Shown: positions 49,673 through 57,950, numbered from the stretch's first letter. The stretch: DNA of 60,068 nucleotides from Planctomycetota bacterium (GCA_016872795.1 VGYZ01000013.1:1-60068); one strand, 5' to 3'. The notes: generated by a model from the sequence alone, not told the origin. A program made the numbers and translations.

Positions 49673-50823
49673 CGCGACGCGAGGCGACCGTCGGACGGCG
49701 TGCGCAGGGCGCGGCGGAAAAGCTCGAGGCGCTCGCGCAGCTCGGCGGCCCAAGGCGCACCGGCGGCGAGCGCGATCGCCTCTTCCTCGGTCGCGATCGC
49801 GAGCGCGACGGAGCCACGCTCGAAGTGCACCACGGCGAGTGTGTCGAGGATCGCGGCGTTGCGGCGCTCGGTGAGCTCGGTGGCACGCTCGGCGGCGGCG
49901 AGCGCGAAGTCGAGGTCGCGCGAGGCGCGCTTGGGCGCGCGCGGATCGACCACGGTCCACGCGATGACATTCAGCGCGAGCGCATCGTCCCTGAGGAGCC
50001 CTTCGAGTGCCGCGCGGCCATAGGCCCACGCTTCCTCATCTCGACCGAGGTTCAGGAGCGCCGTGAAGCGCCATGCTGCCGTGCGCGCCTCACTCAGCGG
50101 GTCGAGCGCGCGCATCTCCTCGATCGTCTCGAGCACCTTCTGCCACTGCTTCTCGCGCACCTGCATGTTGAGCGTCGCCCGCAGGCTGCGCACGCGCACG
50201 CGCTTTTGGTGCTCGAGCTTGGCCTGCGCGAGGTCCCATGTCCCGGCGAGCACCTGTTCGAGCGGCGCTTCGAGCGAGTGCGTGTCGCCGATCCACACGA
50301 TCGTGCCGCTGCCGTCGACGAGGAACGCCGTGGGCAGCGAGGTCTCCCCGCTCGGCTTGAGCCACGAGAGCACCATCGCGCCCTGGGCCGATGTCGCTCC
50401 TTCGAGCACCGAGTCCGCGGCGACGGTGTAGCTCATGCGCTCACCCTGCCGCGCCACATAGGGCGCGACCTCGCAGGCGCGGTCCTCGAACACGCTCACG
50501 CCGACGACGCGCACGCCGCGCTCGGCATGGCGCGCCTGAAGACTGGAGAGCAGCGGGATCGACTTCTCGCAGGGTAGGCACCAGGTCGACCAGAACTCGA
50601 TCACATACACCCGCCCGGCCTCGAAGCCCGCGATCGGCTCGCCCTTGAGCCAGCTGCCGACGCGCAGGCGCGGCGCCGGATCGCCCACACCGAGGCCCTC
50701 GACCACCGGCGCGGGCCCGACCGAGCGGCAGTCCCCGCCTTCCTGGCCGGAGTCGTTGTCGGCCGCGGCCCGGCCCGCGAGGGCGAGAGCGCAGAGGGAG
50801 AGCAGTGTCGCGAGCTTGATCAC
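49669..50823 (-). CDS. Thioredoxin-like TlpA-type protein with TPR-like C-terminus
   Basis: 384 residues, signal peptide LLSLCALALAGRAAA. The thioredoxin-like domain is at 45-190 with WSTWCLPC (C82 and C85) as the redox pair, VRVVGVSVFED, and the cis-Pro segment SLPTAFLVD. Residues 225-384 are helical, with AWRFTALLNLGRDEEAWAYG, LDTLAVVHFERGSVALAIA and ALALNVIAWTVVDP, which look like TPR repeats. Periplasmic thiol-disulfide exchange, perhaps tied to a partner through the repeats. GTG start at 50823, with TACGCT ending 6 bp before it. Confidence 0.87.
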   Translation of the reverse strand: MIKLATLLSLCALALAGRAAADNDSGQEGGDCRSVGPAPVVEGLGVGDPAPRLRVGSWLKGEPIAGFEAGRVYVIEFWSTWCLPCEKSIPLLSSLQARHAERGVRVVGVSVFEDRACEVAPYVARQGERMSYTVAADSVLEGATSAQGAMVLSWLKPSGETSLPTAFLVDGSGTIVWIGDTHSLEAPLEQVLAGTWDLAQAKLEHQKRVRVRSLRATLNMQVREKQWQKVLETIEEMRALDPLSEARTAAWRFTALLNLGRDEEAWAYGRAALEGLLRDDALALNVIAWTVVDPRAPKRASRDLDFALAAAERATELTERRNAAILDTLAVVHFERGSVALAIATEEEAIALAAGAPWAAELRERLELFRRALRTPSDGRLASR

Positions 50824-50829
50824 GCACGG

Positions 50830-50835
50830 AGCGTA
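50830..50835 (-). promoter_or_regulatory. Predicted -10 element of the TlpA-like gene
   Basis: TACGCT on the minus strand, 6 bp before the GTG at 50823; predicts a leaderless message. Confidence 0.4.
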
Positions 50836-50894
50836 GCAGCAGGGCGCACGCGCGGGTCGTGCGCCACGCGTAGGGACTGGGCAAGAGTTCCGTA

Positions 50895-50971
50895 GCGATC
50901 GCGCCCGAAAAGGCCGGAAACCCGCGCGCGCAGGCCTTCAGGCTCGTTCGAGCAATCCGCGGCGCGATCGC
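50895..50971 (-). repeat. Nested inverted repeat, three-way-junction-like RNA element
   Basis: Outer arms GCGATCGCGCC and GGCGCGATCGC (50895-50905 and 50961-50971) are perfectly complementary over 11 bp. Inside, read on the minus strand, are a GCTC-GAAC-GAGC hairpin and an AAGGCC/GGCCTT hairpin. It follows the M20 peptidase stop by 17 nt, so it may terminate or stabilise that transcript. It lies upstream of the TlpA-like promoter. No U-tract. Each outer arm contains the palindrome GCGATCGC. Confidence 0.45.
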
Positions 50972-50987
50972 CCGCAGCCCGTCCGCT

Positions 50988-52439
50988 CTAGCTGCGCGCC
51001 TGGTCCGCGAGCACGCTCGCCACGCAGGCGGTGAGCCGCTTGCCGGTCGGAATGTGCAGGAACTCGTTCGGCCCGTGGGCGTTCGAGCCCGGCCCGAGCA
51101 CGCCTGTGATCAGGAACTGCGCCTTGGGGAACTTGGCGCCGAGCATGCCCATGAAGGGGATCGAGCCGCCCTCGCCGTTGTACACGGCCGGCTTGCCGAA
51201 GTACGCGCGCGAAGCGCGGTCGACCGAGTCCTCGAGCCAGCGCACCATCGCGGGCGCGTTCCAGCCCGAGCCCGCCTTCTCGTACTTGAAGCTCACCTTG
51301 GCCCCGTAGGGGGGATCCTTTTCGAGCAGCTGCTGCAGGCGCTTCGCCGCACCCTCCGCGTCCATCGTCGGCGGCACGCGCAGGGAGAGCCGCGCGACAG
51401 TCCGCGGACGCAGCACATTGCCGGCGTTCGAGGTCGAAGGGATGCCGTCCATGCCGACGATCGAGAGCGCCGGACGCCAGGTGCGATTGAGCACGAGCTC
51501 GACGAGGTCGTTCGACATCGGCTGCATGCCCGGCACGAACGGGAACTTGTCGTAGATCTCGCTGCCGAGCACCTCGGCGACCTTGCGCGCCTGCTCGAGG
51601 CGATCCTTCGGTACCTCGACATGGAATTCCCTCACGCACACGCCGGTCTGCGGATCGTCGACGCGCGCGAGCAGCTGGCGCAGGATGCGGAAGCTCGACG
51701 CGACGATGCCGCTCGCATCGCCGGAGTGCACGCCCTCGGCGAGCACCTCGACCGAGAGGTCGCCGCCGACCAGCCCGCGCAGCGAGGTCGTGCCCCACAG
51801 CTGCTCGTAGTTGCCGCAGCCCGAGTCGAGGCACACGATCAAGCTCGGCGTGCCGATGCGCGGCGCGAGGTGATCGACATAGGAGGGCAGGTCGAAGCTG
51901 CCCGACTCCTCGCAGCCTTCGATCAGCACGACGCAGCGCGCGTGCGGGATCTTCTGGCGCTCGAGCGCCTCGATCGCGGTCAGCGACGCGTAGGCCGCGT
52001 AGCCGTCGTCCGCGCCGCCGCGGCCGTAGAGCTTGTCGCCGCGCAGCACCGGCGTCCACGGCGACAGCCCCGCGCTCCAGCCCGTCATCTCCGGCTGCTT
52101 GTCCAAGTGTCCGTAGAGCAGCACGGTGTCGTCCGTCTGCCCCGGGATCTCCATGAAGATCACCGGCGTGCGCTCCGCGCCCTGCTCGTTCACGAGGCGC
52201 ACGACCTCGAGCTTGAGCCCGGGGATCGCGCGCGCGCGGCACCAACTCGCGATCAGCTCGACCGCGCGGTCCATGTGCCCGTTCTTCTTCCACTCCCTGT
52301 CGTAGGCCGGCGACTTGTTGGGAATCGCGATGTACTCGGTGATCGACGGGACGATGCTCGCGTCCCAGACCTGCGAGACGAAGCTCTCGACGGCCTTGGG
52401 ATCGAGTGTGGGAGCCGCGGATTGGGTGTTGGGCGTCAT
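50988..52439 (-). CDS. Peptidase M20 family dipeptidase
   Basis: 483 residues, cytosolic. LLYGHLDKQPE gives metal ligand H111 and D113, GRGGADDG the bridging Asp (D144), IEGCEESGS the catalytic and ligand Glu pair (E177/E178), and GPGSNAHGPNEFLHI the distal His. A dimerisation domain lies near 230-380, with LAEGVHSGDASG. Similar to CNDP/PepV-like dipeptidases cleaving dipeptides or acylated amino acids. ATG 52439 is chosen; the upstream frame is not protein-like. Minus-strand TATCGT lies 10 bp before the start. Confidence 0.92.
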   Translation of the reverse strand: MTPNTQSAAPTLDPKAVESFVSQVWDASIVPSITEYIAIPNKSPAYDREWKKNGHMDRAVELIASWCRARAIPGLKLEVVRLVNEQGAERTPVIFMEIPGQTDDTVLLYGHLDKQPEMTGWSAGLSPWTPVLRGDKLYGRGGADDGYAAYASLTAIEALERQKIPHARCVVLIEGCEESGSFDLPSYVDHLAPRIGTPSLIVCLDSGCGNYEQLWGTTSLRGLVGGDLSVEVLAEGVHSGDASGIVASSFRILRQLLARVDDPQTGVCVREFHVEVPKDRLEQARKVAEVLGSEIYDKFPFVPGMQPMSNDLVELVLNRTWRPALSIVGMDGIPSTSNAGNVLRPRTVARLSLRVPPTMDAEGAAKRLQQLLEKDPPYGAKVSFKYEKAGSGWNAPAMVRWLEDSVDRASRAYFGKPAVYNGEGGSIPFMGMLGAKFPKAQFLITGVLGPGSNAHGPNEFLHIPTGKRLTACVASVLADQARS

Positions 52440-52449
52440 GGCGAGCGCA

Positions 52450-52455
52450 ACGATA
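52450..52455 (-). promoter_or_regulatory. Predicted -10 element of the M20 peptidase gene
   Basis: TATCGT on the minus strand, 10 bp before the ATG at 52439. Confidence 0.3.
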
Positions 52456-52607
52456 CCCCCGTCCGCCACGGCGCGCCACGCGAGCCAACGGCGGCGCTCG
52501 GGCCTCGTGCGTCGTGCGCAGCCAAGCCGCGAAACTCGGCCTACAGCAACTCCGTCAGCGGACTTCCGACGCCGAAGTCGTGGCGCACGAGCGCCTCCGC
52601 GCAGCCC

Positions 52608-52639
52608 TTGGACAGGTGCACGAAGTGCGCCGCTACGAT
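52608..52639 (+). promoter_or_regulatory. Predicted promoter of the methyltransferase gene
   Basis: TTGGAC (52608-52613), 20-bp spacer (19 if read as TGGACA), TACGAT (52634-52639), then 8 bp to the ATG at 52648. Leaderless or with one leader base. Confidence 0.4.
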
Positions 52640-52647
52640 GCCCCGCG

Positions 52648-53268
52648 ATGGAGGGTTGGTACGAACGAAGCCTGTTCAACCCGCTGATGGACCTCGCGCT
52701 TCGCCAGCCGAAGTTCCAGCGCCTGCGCCAGCACCTGCTCGCCGATGTCGTCGACGCTCCACTCGAGATCGGCCCCGGCACCGGCCTCAACCTCCCGCAC
52801 TACCCTGCGCGTGTCCGCGGCGTGCGCGTCGTCGCACGCGAGCCCGAGCTCGACCCACGCCTGCTCGAGCGTGCGGCGCGGCGCGGACTCGCGGTGCAGC
52901 ACCTGCGCGGCGATGCAGCGCGCATCCCGCTTCCCGACGCGAGCGTCGACGCGCTGGTGTGCACATTCGTGCTGTGCTCCGTCCGTGCTCCGCGCGAGTG
53001 CCTGCAGGAGTTCGCGCGCGTGCTGCGCAGCGGCGGCCGCTTGTACTTGCTCGAGCATGTGCGCTCGCCGCGCCGCATCGAGCTGGCCGTGCAGCGCGCG
53101 CTCACGCCGCTCCAGCGCGTCGTGGCCTGCGGCTGCGAACTCGACCGCGATCTCCGCGCCGAGATCGAGTCTTCGCGCTTCGACATACGCGGCCTGCGCT
53201 GCACGAAGAGTGCCGCACTGCCCTTCCCCGCCAGCGAGTTGCTCGCAGGAAGCGCGCTGCGCCGCTAG
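52648..53268 (+). CDS. Class I SAM-dependent methyltransferase
   Basis: 206 residues. PLEIGPGTGLNLPHYP is the SAM-binding motif I, VVAREPELDPRLLERA follows as motif II, IPLPDASVDALVCTFVLCSV is motif III/IV, and FARVLRSGGRLYLLEHV is the usual post-motif. This matches the UbiE/Coq5-related Methyltransf_11 group; relatives include phospholipid and thiol methyltransferases (METTL7-like). Substrate not identified. Its stop overlaps the convergent sulfatase by 4 nt. Confidence 0.9.
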   Translation: MEGWYERSLFNPLMDLALRQPKFQRLRQHLLADVVDAPLEIGPGTGLNLPHYPARVRGVRVVAREPELDPRLLERAARRGLAVQHLRGDAARIPLPDASVDALVCTFVLCSVRAPRECLQEFARVLRSGGRLYLLEHVRSPRRIELAVQRALTPLQRVVACGCELDRDLRAEIESSRFDIRGLRCTKSAALPFPASELLAGSALRR

Positions 53269-54629
53269 TAGCCGAGTTCGCGCAGCTCCTTGAGCTCGTC
53301 TTCGGTCGGCTCGCGCACGCCGACGCGCGCGCGCGCACCTCCCGAGCGCGCCTGGATGCGCGCGAGCGTGTCGAGCAGGAGTTGGGCTTCTCTCGGCCGC
53401 TCCGCGAACAAGTTGCGTTCCTCGCGCGGGTCCGACGCGAGGTCGTAGAGCTCGTGCTTGCCGTCGGAGGAGCGGATCACCTTCCAGCGCTCGAGGTACA
53501 GCGCGGAACGCTCGCGCAAGAAGCGCTCGCCCCACGGCGCCGCCATGTCCTTGCCGCGGCTGTAGTTGATTTCGGCGAACAGCCCGCGCACGCCCGCCTG
53601 CCCGGGAAACTGGCCGGCGTGCTTGGCGCGCACGGCCTCGGGCAACTCGGCGAGCACGAGCCCGGGCACGTCCGCGATCGACGCGGGTTCCTCGATCACG
53701 CGTCCGCGCGACTGGCCGGGGCGCTTCACGATCAGCGGCACGCGCAGCGCCGGCTCGTAGACGTCCTTGCTGTGCTCGACGAGGTCGTGCTCGCCCAAGT
53801 ACTCGCCGTGGTCCGCCGTGACGATCACGAGCGCGCCGTCGAGCAGGCCGTCCTGCTCCAAGCGCGCGAGCAGCTCGCCCGCCCCGCGATCGGCGTTGGC
53901 GATGCCGCGGTCGTAGGCGTCGATGGCCTTGCGCACGAGCGCGGGATCGGGCGGCGCATCGGCGCCGTAGACCTGCTCATAGAGGGCGTCGAGCAATGCG
54001 CTGGGATTCTCTTCGCTCGCGGGGGGCAGCGCGGCCTCGTTGGGTCCGTCGACGGGCGCCACGTTGTAGGGCCGGTGCGCGTCCATGTAGTTCACGAACA
54101 GGAAGAACGGCTGGCCCTGCGGGCGCGCCTTGACCCACGCGTGCGCGAGCTCGGACATCCCGACGCCGGGATGACGCTCGTTCACGAAGGTCGCGAAGCC
54201 CTGCGTCAGACCCATGCGCTCGTTGACGTACCCGCGGTTCGCCGCGAAGGCCGCCGTCGCGTAGCCCTCGGCCGCGAGCGCCTCCGCCAGCGTCAGCTCC
54301 TCCTCGGAGAGCGGGCGAGCGTCGTTGAAGACCGCGTCGACGAGCTCGGCGTCCGCGAGGTGCTGGAACGGGAACTTGCCCGTGAACAGGGAGGCGTGGC
54401 TCGGCAGCGTCCAAGGCGCGGTCGAGCGTGCGAGCGCGTAGCGGTCGGCTCGCTCGCACAGGGCCGCGAGGCGCGGCGAGGTCGGGCGCGAGTAGCCGTA
54501 GGCGGACAGATGGTCGGCGCGCACGGTGTCGAGCACCAAGAGCACGACATTGGGAGCCATCTCTGGCTCAGCGCAGGAGGGCGCGGCGACTGCAAGGCTC
54601 GCGCACAGCAGCAGGGCGCGGGAGTTCAT
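53265..54629 (-). CDS. Sulfatase-family phosphodiesterase/hydrolase lacking the formylglycine Cys/Ser
   Basis: 454 residues with signal peptide ending near LAVAAPSCAE (possible lipobox). VVLLVLDTVRADHLSAYGY has the first metal Asp pair. WTLPSHASLFTG stands where sulfatases have C/S-x-P-S/A-R, so the residue turned into formylglycine is Thr and the Arg is His. VTADHGEYLGEH has the second metal site, and LYDLASDPREERNL is the usual ending. The TxPSH variant is a recurring sulfatase-superfamily branch and need not be a sulfate esterase. Probably periplasmic; substrate unknown. It is convergent with the methyltransferase. Confidence 0.87.
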   Translation of the reverse strand: MNSRALLLCASLAVAAPSCAEPEMAPNVVLLVLDTVRADHLSAYGYSRPTSPRLAALCERADRYALARSTAPWTLPSHASLFTGKFPFQHLADAELVDAVFNDARPLSEEELTLAEALAAEGYATAAFAANRGYVNERMGLTQGFATFVNERHPGVGMSELAHAWVKARPQGQPFFLFVNYMDAHRPYNVAPVDGPNEAALPPASEENPSALLDALYEQVYGADAPPDPALVRKAIDAYDRGIANADRGAGELLARLEQDGLLDGALVIVTADHGEYLGEHDLVEHSKDVYEPALRVPLIVKRPGQSRGRVIEEPASIADVPGLVLAELPEAVRAKHAGQFPGQAGVRGLFAEINYSRGKDMAAPWGERFLRERSALYLERWKVIRSSDGKHELYDLASDPREERNLFAERPREAQLLLDTLARIQARSGGARARVGVREPTEDELKELRELGY

Positions 54630-54642
54630 CGGTTCCGTGGAA

Positions 54643-54648
54643 AGATTA
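54643..54648 (-). promoter_or_regulatory. Predicted -10 element of the sulfatase gene
   Basis: TAATCT on the minus strand, 13 bp before the ATG at 54629; leader of about 6 nt. Confidence 0.3.
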
Positions 54649-54668
54649 GCATGTGGGAGGCCCGCTGC

Positions 54669-54759
54669 CGCCGCCGGTGTGCCTCGCCGGTGTGCCTCGC
54701 CGGTGTGCCTCGCCGGTGTATCTCGACGCGGTATCTCGACGCGGTATCACGACACGGAA
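54669..54759. repeat. Seven-copy 13-bp tandem repeat
   Basis: Exact 13-bp period. Copies: CGCCGCCGGTGTG, CCTCGCCGGTGTG (twice), CCTCGCCGGTGTA, TCTCGACGCGGTA (twice), TCACGACACGGAA. The array changes type midway yet keeps phase. It lies in the 335-bp divergent gap between the sulfatase and the flavoprotein gene. Confidence 0.85.
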
Positions 54760-54964
54760 GGTCGCCGGGGTTGTCCTTGGGGCGTGGCATGCGCTCACCG
54801 CGGGCCCGACTTCGGGAAGCCCCTGCAATTCCCGCCGATGTCGAGGCAACCGACATCCGCCGTCGCTAGGATGTTTCAGCGGCGAGAGCGGGTTCTTTCA
54901 GGGTCCTCGGACGGGCGGCCGATGAGGATCGGCCCCCGCCGGAGTTCCCGCTCCGCTCCATCCC
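54760..54964. other. Leader region of the flavoprotein gene with inverted repeat
   Basis: No gene was seen between the tandem repeat and 54965. A perfect 7-bp inverted repeat (GATGTCG, 7-nt spacer, CGACATC) is at 54837-54857, and a TAGGAT -10 candidate at 54867-54872 would give a leader of about 86 nt. The inverted repeat sits in the -35/spacer region, where an operator would be expected. Confidence 0.4.
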
Positions 54965-56455
54965 ATGGACTCGTCGGTCAAGCGCAAGCCTCATCCCGTA
55001 GCGCCTCTGCGGCCCGCCGACCGTGTCCTTGTGATCGGTGGCGGCCCCGCTGGCCTGACCGCGGCCTATCTGCTCCAACAGGTGGGCGCCAAGGTCACGG
55101 TATTCGAGGGGACCGGCATGCTCGGCGGCATCTCGCAGACGGCGCAGTACAAGGGCTACCGCTTCGACATCGGCGGCCACCGCTTCTTCACCAAGGTCGA
55201 GCCGGTCGAGCGCTTCTGGCACGAGATCCTCGGCCCCGAGTTCATCTCCGTGCCGCGCCAATCGCGCATCCACTACCGCGGCAAGTACTTCGACTACCCG
55301 CTCAAGGCGTGGAACGCTCTCTCCGGTCTCGGCCCGCTCGAGGCCGTGCGCATCCTGTGCAGCTACGCGGCCGCGAAGCTGCGCCCCAATCCGGTCGAGG
55401 AGAACTTCGAGCAGTGGGTCTCGAACCGTTTCGGCAAGCGGCTCTACCAGATCTTCTTCAAGACCTACACGGAGAAGGTCTGGGGCATCCCGTGCACGGA
55501 GATCCGGGCCGAGTGGGCCGCCCAGCGCATCCAGAACCTGAGCCTCGCGAAGGCCGTGATCAACGCGGCCTCGATCCAGCGGCGCTCGACCAAGATCAAG
55601 AGCCTGATCAACGAGTTCCAGTACCCGCGCCTCGGCCCGGGGCAGATGTGGGAGACCTGCGCGCAGAAGCTCGCGAATATCGGCGGCGTGGTGCACATGC
55701 ACCACAAGGTGCGCTCCATCGAGCTGCGCGACGGCCGCGCGGTGGCCGTGCGCTGCCTGACGAAGGAGGGCGAGCGACGCTTCGAAGGCGAGCATGTGAT
55801 CTCGACCATGCCGGTGCGCAGCCTCGTGCGCGCGCTCGGCGATGCGGCACCCGCGGAGACGCGCAAGGCCGCGGAAGGCCTGCGCTACCGTGACTTCCTC
55901 GTGGTGGCGCTGATCCTCGAAGCCGAGAACCTCTTCACCGACAACTGGATCTACATCCACACGCCGGGCGTGAAGGTCGGCCGCATCCAGAACTTCAACA
56001 ACTGGTCTCAGGCGATGGTCCCCGAGCCGGGGCGCACCTGCCTGGGCCTCGAATACTTCTGTTTCGAGGGCGACGGCCTGTGGAATTCCACGGACGAGGA
56101 GCTCGTCGCGCTCGCCCAGCGCGAACTCGGCGAACTCGGCCTCGCGGATCCGAACAAGGTGGTCGACGGTACCGTGGTTCGCATGCCCAAGGCCTACCCG
56201 ATCTACGACTCGGAGTACCGCGGGCACCTCGATCGCGTGCGCGACTTCATCGACGGCATCGACAACCTTCACCCGGTCGGACGCAACGGGATGCACAAGT
56301 ACAACAACCAGGACCACTCGATGCTGACGGCGATGATGGTGGCTTGGAACATGCAGGGCGCTGCTCACGATGTCTGGGATGTGAACACGGACTTCGAGTA
56401 CCACGAGGAGCAGCGGCTTGAGGCCCAACCGGCCGCGGCGCCGCGCGCGGACTAG
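54965..56455 (+). CDS. FAD-dependent amine-oxidase/UDP-galactopyranose-mutase-like flavoprotein
   Basis: 496 residues. [19 protein letters not shown] near 22-40 binds FAD, and MLGGISQTAQYKGYRFDIGGHRFF is the UGM/PPOX-like second motif (read in parts). FFKTYTEKVWGIP and IQNFNNWSQAMVPEPGRT are conserved in the uncharacterised family that accompanies glycosyltransferases. MPKAYPIYDSEYRGHLDRV and GRNGMHKYNNQDHSM complete the flavin site. Probably acts on a sugar nucleotide or lipid-linked sugar in surface polysaccharide formation. First gene of a plus-strand cluster with short gaps (5, 16, 13 and 4 nt). Confidence 0.85.
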   Translation: MDSSVKRKPHPVAPLRPADRVLVIGGGPAGLTAAYLLQQVGAKVTVFEGTGMLGGISQTAQYKGYRFDIGGHRFFTKVEPVERFWHEILGPEFISVPRQSRIHYRGKYFDYPLKAWNALSGLGPLEAVRILCSYAAAKLRPNPVEENFEQWVSNRFGKRLYQIFFKTYTEKVWGIPCTEIRAEWAAQRIQNLSLAKAVINAASIQRRSTKIKSLINEFQYPRLGPGQMWETCAQKLANIGGVVHMHHKVRSIELRDGRAVAVRCLTKEGERRFEGEHVISTMPVRSLVRALGDAAPAETRKAAEGLRYRDFLVVALILEAENLFTDNWIYIHTPGVKVGRIQNFNNWSQAMVPEPGRTCLGLEYFCFEGDGLWNSTDEELVALAQRELGELGLADPNKVVDGTVVRMPKAYPIYDSEYRGHLDRVRDFIDGIDNLHPVGRNGMHKYNNQDHSMLTAMMVAWNMQGAAHDVWDVNTDFEYHEEQRLEAQPAAAPRAD

Positions 56456-56460
56456 AGGCC

Positions 56461-57222
56461 ATGGCCGCCCGCGAGCTGCAGCCGAGCGCCTATCTACGCG
56501 ACTTCAATCGCTTCGAGCAGAAGTACCTCGTGCGCATCGACGACGCGCGCGCGCTCTCGGCGGAGCTCGCGGGCTTCGCCGAACCCGATCCGCACTCGGG
56601 GCTCGAGGGCTACTCGATCCACTCGCAGTACTGGGACTCGCCGGAGCTGCGCTTTTTCTGGGAGAAGCTCGACGGCCAGAAGTTCCGCCGCAAGCTGCGC
56701 CTACGACGCTACGCGCAAGGCGACGAGGCCTTCGTCGAGATCAAGCAGCGCATCGACCGCACCGTGCAGAAGCGGCGCGCGCGACGCACGGTCGCCGATC
56801 TCGTCGCGCTGTTCGAGCGCGGGGCGATCGACACGGAGCTCGAGCGCGAGGAGACCGATCCGGTGGTGCGCGAGGCGCTGGTGCTGTGTCGCGAGCACCG
56901 TCTCGCGCCCAAGATCGCCGTGAGCTACCGCCGCCAGGCGTGGTTCGCGCGCTTCGAGACCGACCTGCGCATCACGCTCGACACGCGGCTCATGTTCGAC
57001 GAGCACGCGCTCGACCTCGCGCGGCCGTTCGAGCGCGGCAGCTGGATCCTGCCGCCCGAGCTCGCCGTGCTCGAGCTCAAGTACAACCAGCGCGTGCCCC
57101 TGTGGCTCGTCGCCCTCGCCAAGAAGCACCGTCTCGAACTGGTGCGCTTTTCCAAGTACTGCGCGGCCATCGACCTCGCCTTTTACGGCGGCCGCCACGC
57201 GCTCGCGCCCCAACCCCGCTGA
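56461..57222 (+). CDS. VTC-domain polyphosphate polymerase-like protein
   Basis: 253 residues. FNRFEQKYLVR opens the tunnel-fold domain, IHSQYWDSPELRFF follows, FRRKLRLRRYAQGDEAFVEIKQR (read in parts) has the basic tunnel residues, and ITLDTRLMF and AVLELKYNQRVPLW are the later acidic/Lys strands. In yeast, VTC4 makes polyphosphate from ATP; bacterial single-domain copies are mostly uncharacterised. No SPX domain and no membrane helix are present, and the DUF4956 protein next to it is its usual partner. AGAGG lies before the ATG. Confidence 0.88.
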   Translation: MAARELQPSAYLRDFNRFEQKYLVRIDDARALSAELAGFAEPDPHSGLEGYSIHSQYWDSPELRFFWEKLDGQKFRRKLRLRRYAQGDEAFVEIKQRIDRTVQKRRARRTVADLVALFERGAIDTELEREETDPVVREALVLCREHRLAPKIAVSYRRQAWFARFETDLRITLDTRLMFDEHALDLARPFERGSWILPPELAVLELKYNQRVPLWLVALAKKHRLELVRFSKYCAAIDLAFYGGRHALAPQPR

Positions 57223-57238
57223 CTCCGGAGCCCTTCCA

Positions 57239-57937
57239 ATGAACGAAGCCCTCGACCAGCTCACGCGCAACACCGCCTCGATCGGCGGCGGCACAGCCTT
57301 CTGGCATGTCCTCTACGCACTCGGACTGAGCTTCTTCCTCTCGCTGGTGCTCGCGTGGGTCTATCGCCAGACCCACCGCGGGATCAGCTACTCGGTGTCG
57401 CTCGTGCACACGCTGATCCTGATGGCGATCACGACCGCGCTGGTGATGGAGATCATCGGCTCGAACATCGCGCGCGCCTTCAGCCTCGTCGGCGCGCTCT
57501 CGATCATCCGCTTCCGCACGGCGATCAAGGAGCCGCGCGACGTCGGCTTCCTGTTCGCCGCGATGGCGGTCGGCATGGCCTGCGGCACGGGCTTCTTCGA
57601 CCTCGCCGTGCTGTTCACGCTGTTCCTCTCGCCGGTGGTGTACTTCCTGCACCGCTTCCGCATCGGCGCCCAGCCGACGAGCGAGATGCTGCTCAAGGTC
57701 CAGCTCGCCGACGGCACCGACCACCGCACTGCCTTGCAGGAGCCGTTCTTCCGTCACCTGCAGGAGCACTCGCTGCTGTCCATCGAGACGATCCAAGGCG
57801 GAAGCGCGCTGGAGCTGGTGTACTCCGTGCACCTGAAGAAGGGCGCCAAGGAGAGCGAGTTCTTGGACGCGCTGCGTGCCGTGAACGGCAATCGCAAGGT
57901 CGTGCTGCTCACCGGCGCCCAGAACATCGACATCTGA
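57239..57937 (+). CDS. DUF4956 membrane protein
   Basis: 232 residues. Four hydrophobic helices lie in the first 140 residues (VLYALGLSFFLSLVLAWVY near 23-41, then 58-74, 80-90 and 105-133). The signature FSLVGALSIIRFRTAIKEPRD (read in parts) and LFAAMAVGMACGTG are diagnostic of the family. A soluble C-terminal domain of about 90 residues, with LKVQLADGTDH and VYSVHLKKGAKESEFLDAL, follows. The family is found next to VTC-domain and CotH proteins; function unknown. It starts 16 nt after the VTC gene, with GGAG upstream of the ATG. Confidence 0.9.
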   Translation: MNEALDQLTRNTASIGGGTAFWHVLYALGLSFFLSLVLAWVYRQTHRGISYSVSLVHTLILMAITTALVMEIIGSNIARAFSLVGALSIIRFRTAIKEPRDVGFLFAAMAVGMACGTGFFDLAVLFTLFLSPVVYFLHRFRIGAQPTSEMLLKVQLADGTDHRTALQEPFFRHLQEHSLLSIETIQGGSALELVYSVHLKKGAKESEFLDALRAVNGNRKVVLLTGAQNIDI

Positions 57938-57950
57938 AGCGCGTCGCGCG

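Noticed and set aside
54669..54759. CRISPR array
   Set aside because: 13-bp units are head to tail without unique spacers, and no cas gene is in the window.
51054..54869. Plus-strand open frame of about 1270 codons
   Set aside because: Antisense shadow of the M20 peptidase, methyltransferase and sulfatase region; low-complexity translation, no domain, wrong codon-position composition.
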